NCBI RefSeq assembly: GCF_018219815.1
Contig: NZ_JADMKU010000022.1
Coordinates: forward strand, 1-64,000
DNA length: 64,000 nt
Direction of reading: 5' to 3'
From: Thalassovita aquimarina
Lineage (GTDB): Bacteria > Pseudomonadota > Alphaproteobacteria > Rhodobacterales > Rhodobacteraceae
A program made the translations under genes and the position numbers. Every line of letters starts with the position of its first letter. Position 1 is the stretch's first letter. Below are positions 63,950 to 64,000 of this stretch, one piece after another. A model generated the notes under the pieces. It searched no databases. It saw only the letters and a program-made list of their open reading frames with translations, and was not told where the DNA came from.

Positions 63950-64000
63950 CGGCGCCGTCCTTAAGATTGTGTCTGCAGCCATCTGCATCGCGATTCGGCC

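Overview
The window looks like a chromosomal segment of a marine alphaproteobacterium of the Roseobacter/Rhodobacteraceae group. The support is high GC with strong third-position bias, a ctaC-ctaB-ctaG-ctaE cytochrome aa3 oxidase operon next to tldD, an ectABC-ask osmolyte operon with a MarR regulator, a Tad pilus operon of alphaproteobacterial type, and several proteins typical of that group (UPF0262, DUF2948, DUF1178, EcsC, the small ctaB-ctaG protein). No phage, IS element, CRISPR array or rRNA was seen. The one RNA gene recognised is a tRNA-Thr(GGT).

Layout: (1) 0.1-11.7 kb, minus strand: a Tad/Flp pilus locus reading from three tandem pilin genes and one pilin-like gene through cpaB, cpaC, an OmpA lipoprotein, tadZ, tadA, tadB, tadC and two TPR lipoproteins to the prepilin peptidase. 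(2) 12-20.4 kb: a lytic transglycosylase, a 3-oxoacid CoA-transferase pair, topA, dprA and tldD. (3) 20.5-28.2 kb, plus strand: aa3 oxidase and its assembly genes, SURF1, then translationally coupled thrC, M16 peptidase and GNAT genes. (4) 28-41 kb: mixed metabolism: exported metallo-hydrolase, FAD-linked oxidase, apt, mtnP, flavin reductase, EcsC, P450, ptsP, lysC, a LysE exporter, an SDR and DUF1178. (5) 41.4-45.9 kb: ectABC-ask with divergent ectR. (6) 45.9-49.1 kb: two divergent SLC13-type carriers, then a gene-poor stretch with a small exported protein and tRNA-Thr. (7) 50.3-58.6 kb: housekeeping operons (small basic protein-murA-DUF2948; hisD-UPF0262-phosphatase; infA-maf-RNase G-yacG). 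(8) 58.7-64 kb: a LysR regulator with two DNA-binding domains divergent from galB-galC-galD (lower gallate/protocatechuate meta-cleavage path), then a convergent class-III aminotransferase.

The most distinctive points are: pilins whose processing site carries Asp-Trp where the classical Flp motif has Glu-Tyr, present as recent tandem copies with duplicated leaders; a tandem-HTH LysR protein facing a perfect CTAT-N11-ATAG site in front of galBCD; a perfect FNR-type box between tldD and ctaC; a dispersed palindromic repeat in three intergenic gaps; and several very small genes tightly linked to essential ones. Most of the window is otherwise ordinary conserved chromosome. I did not find a clearly new multi-gene system.
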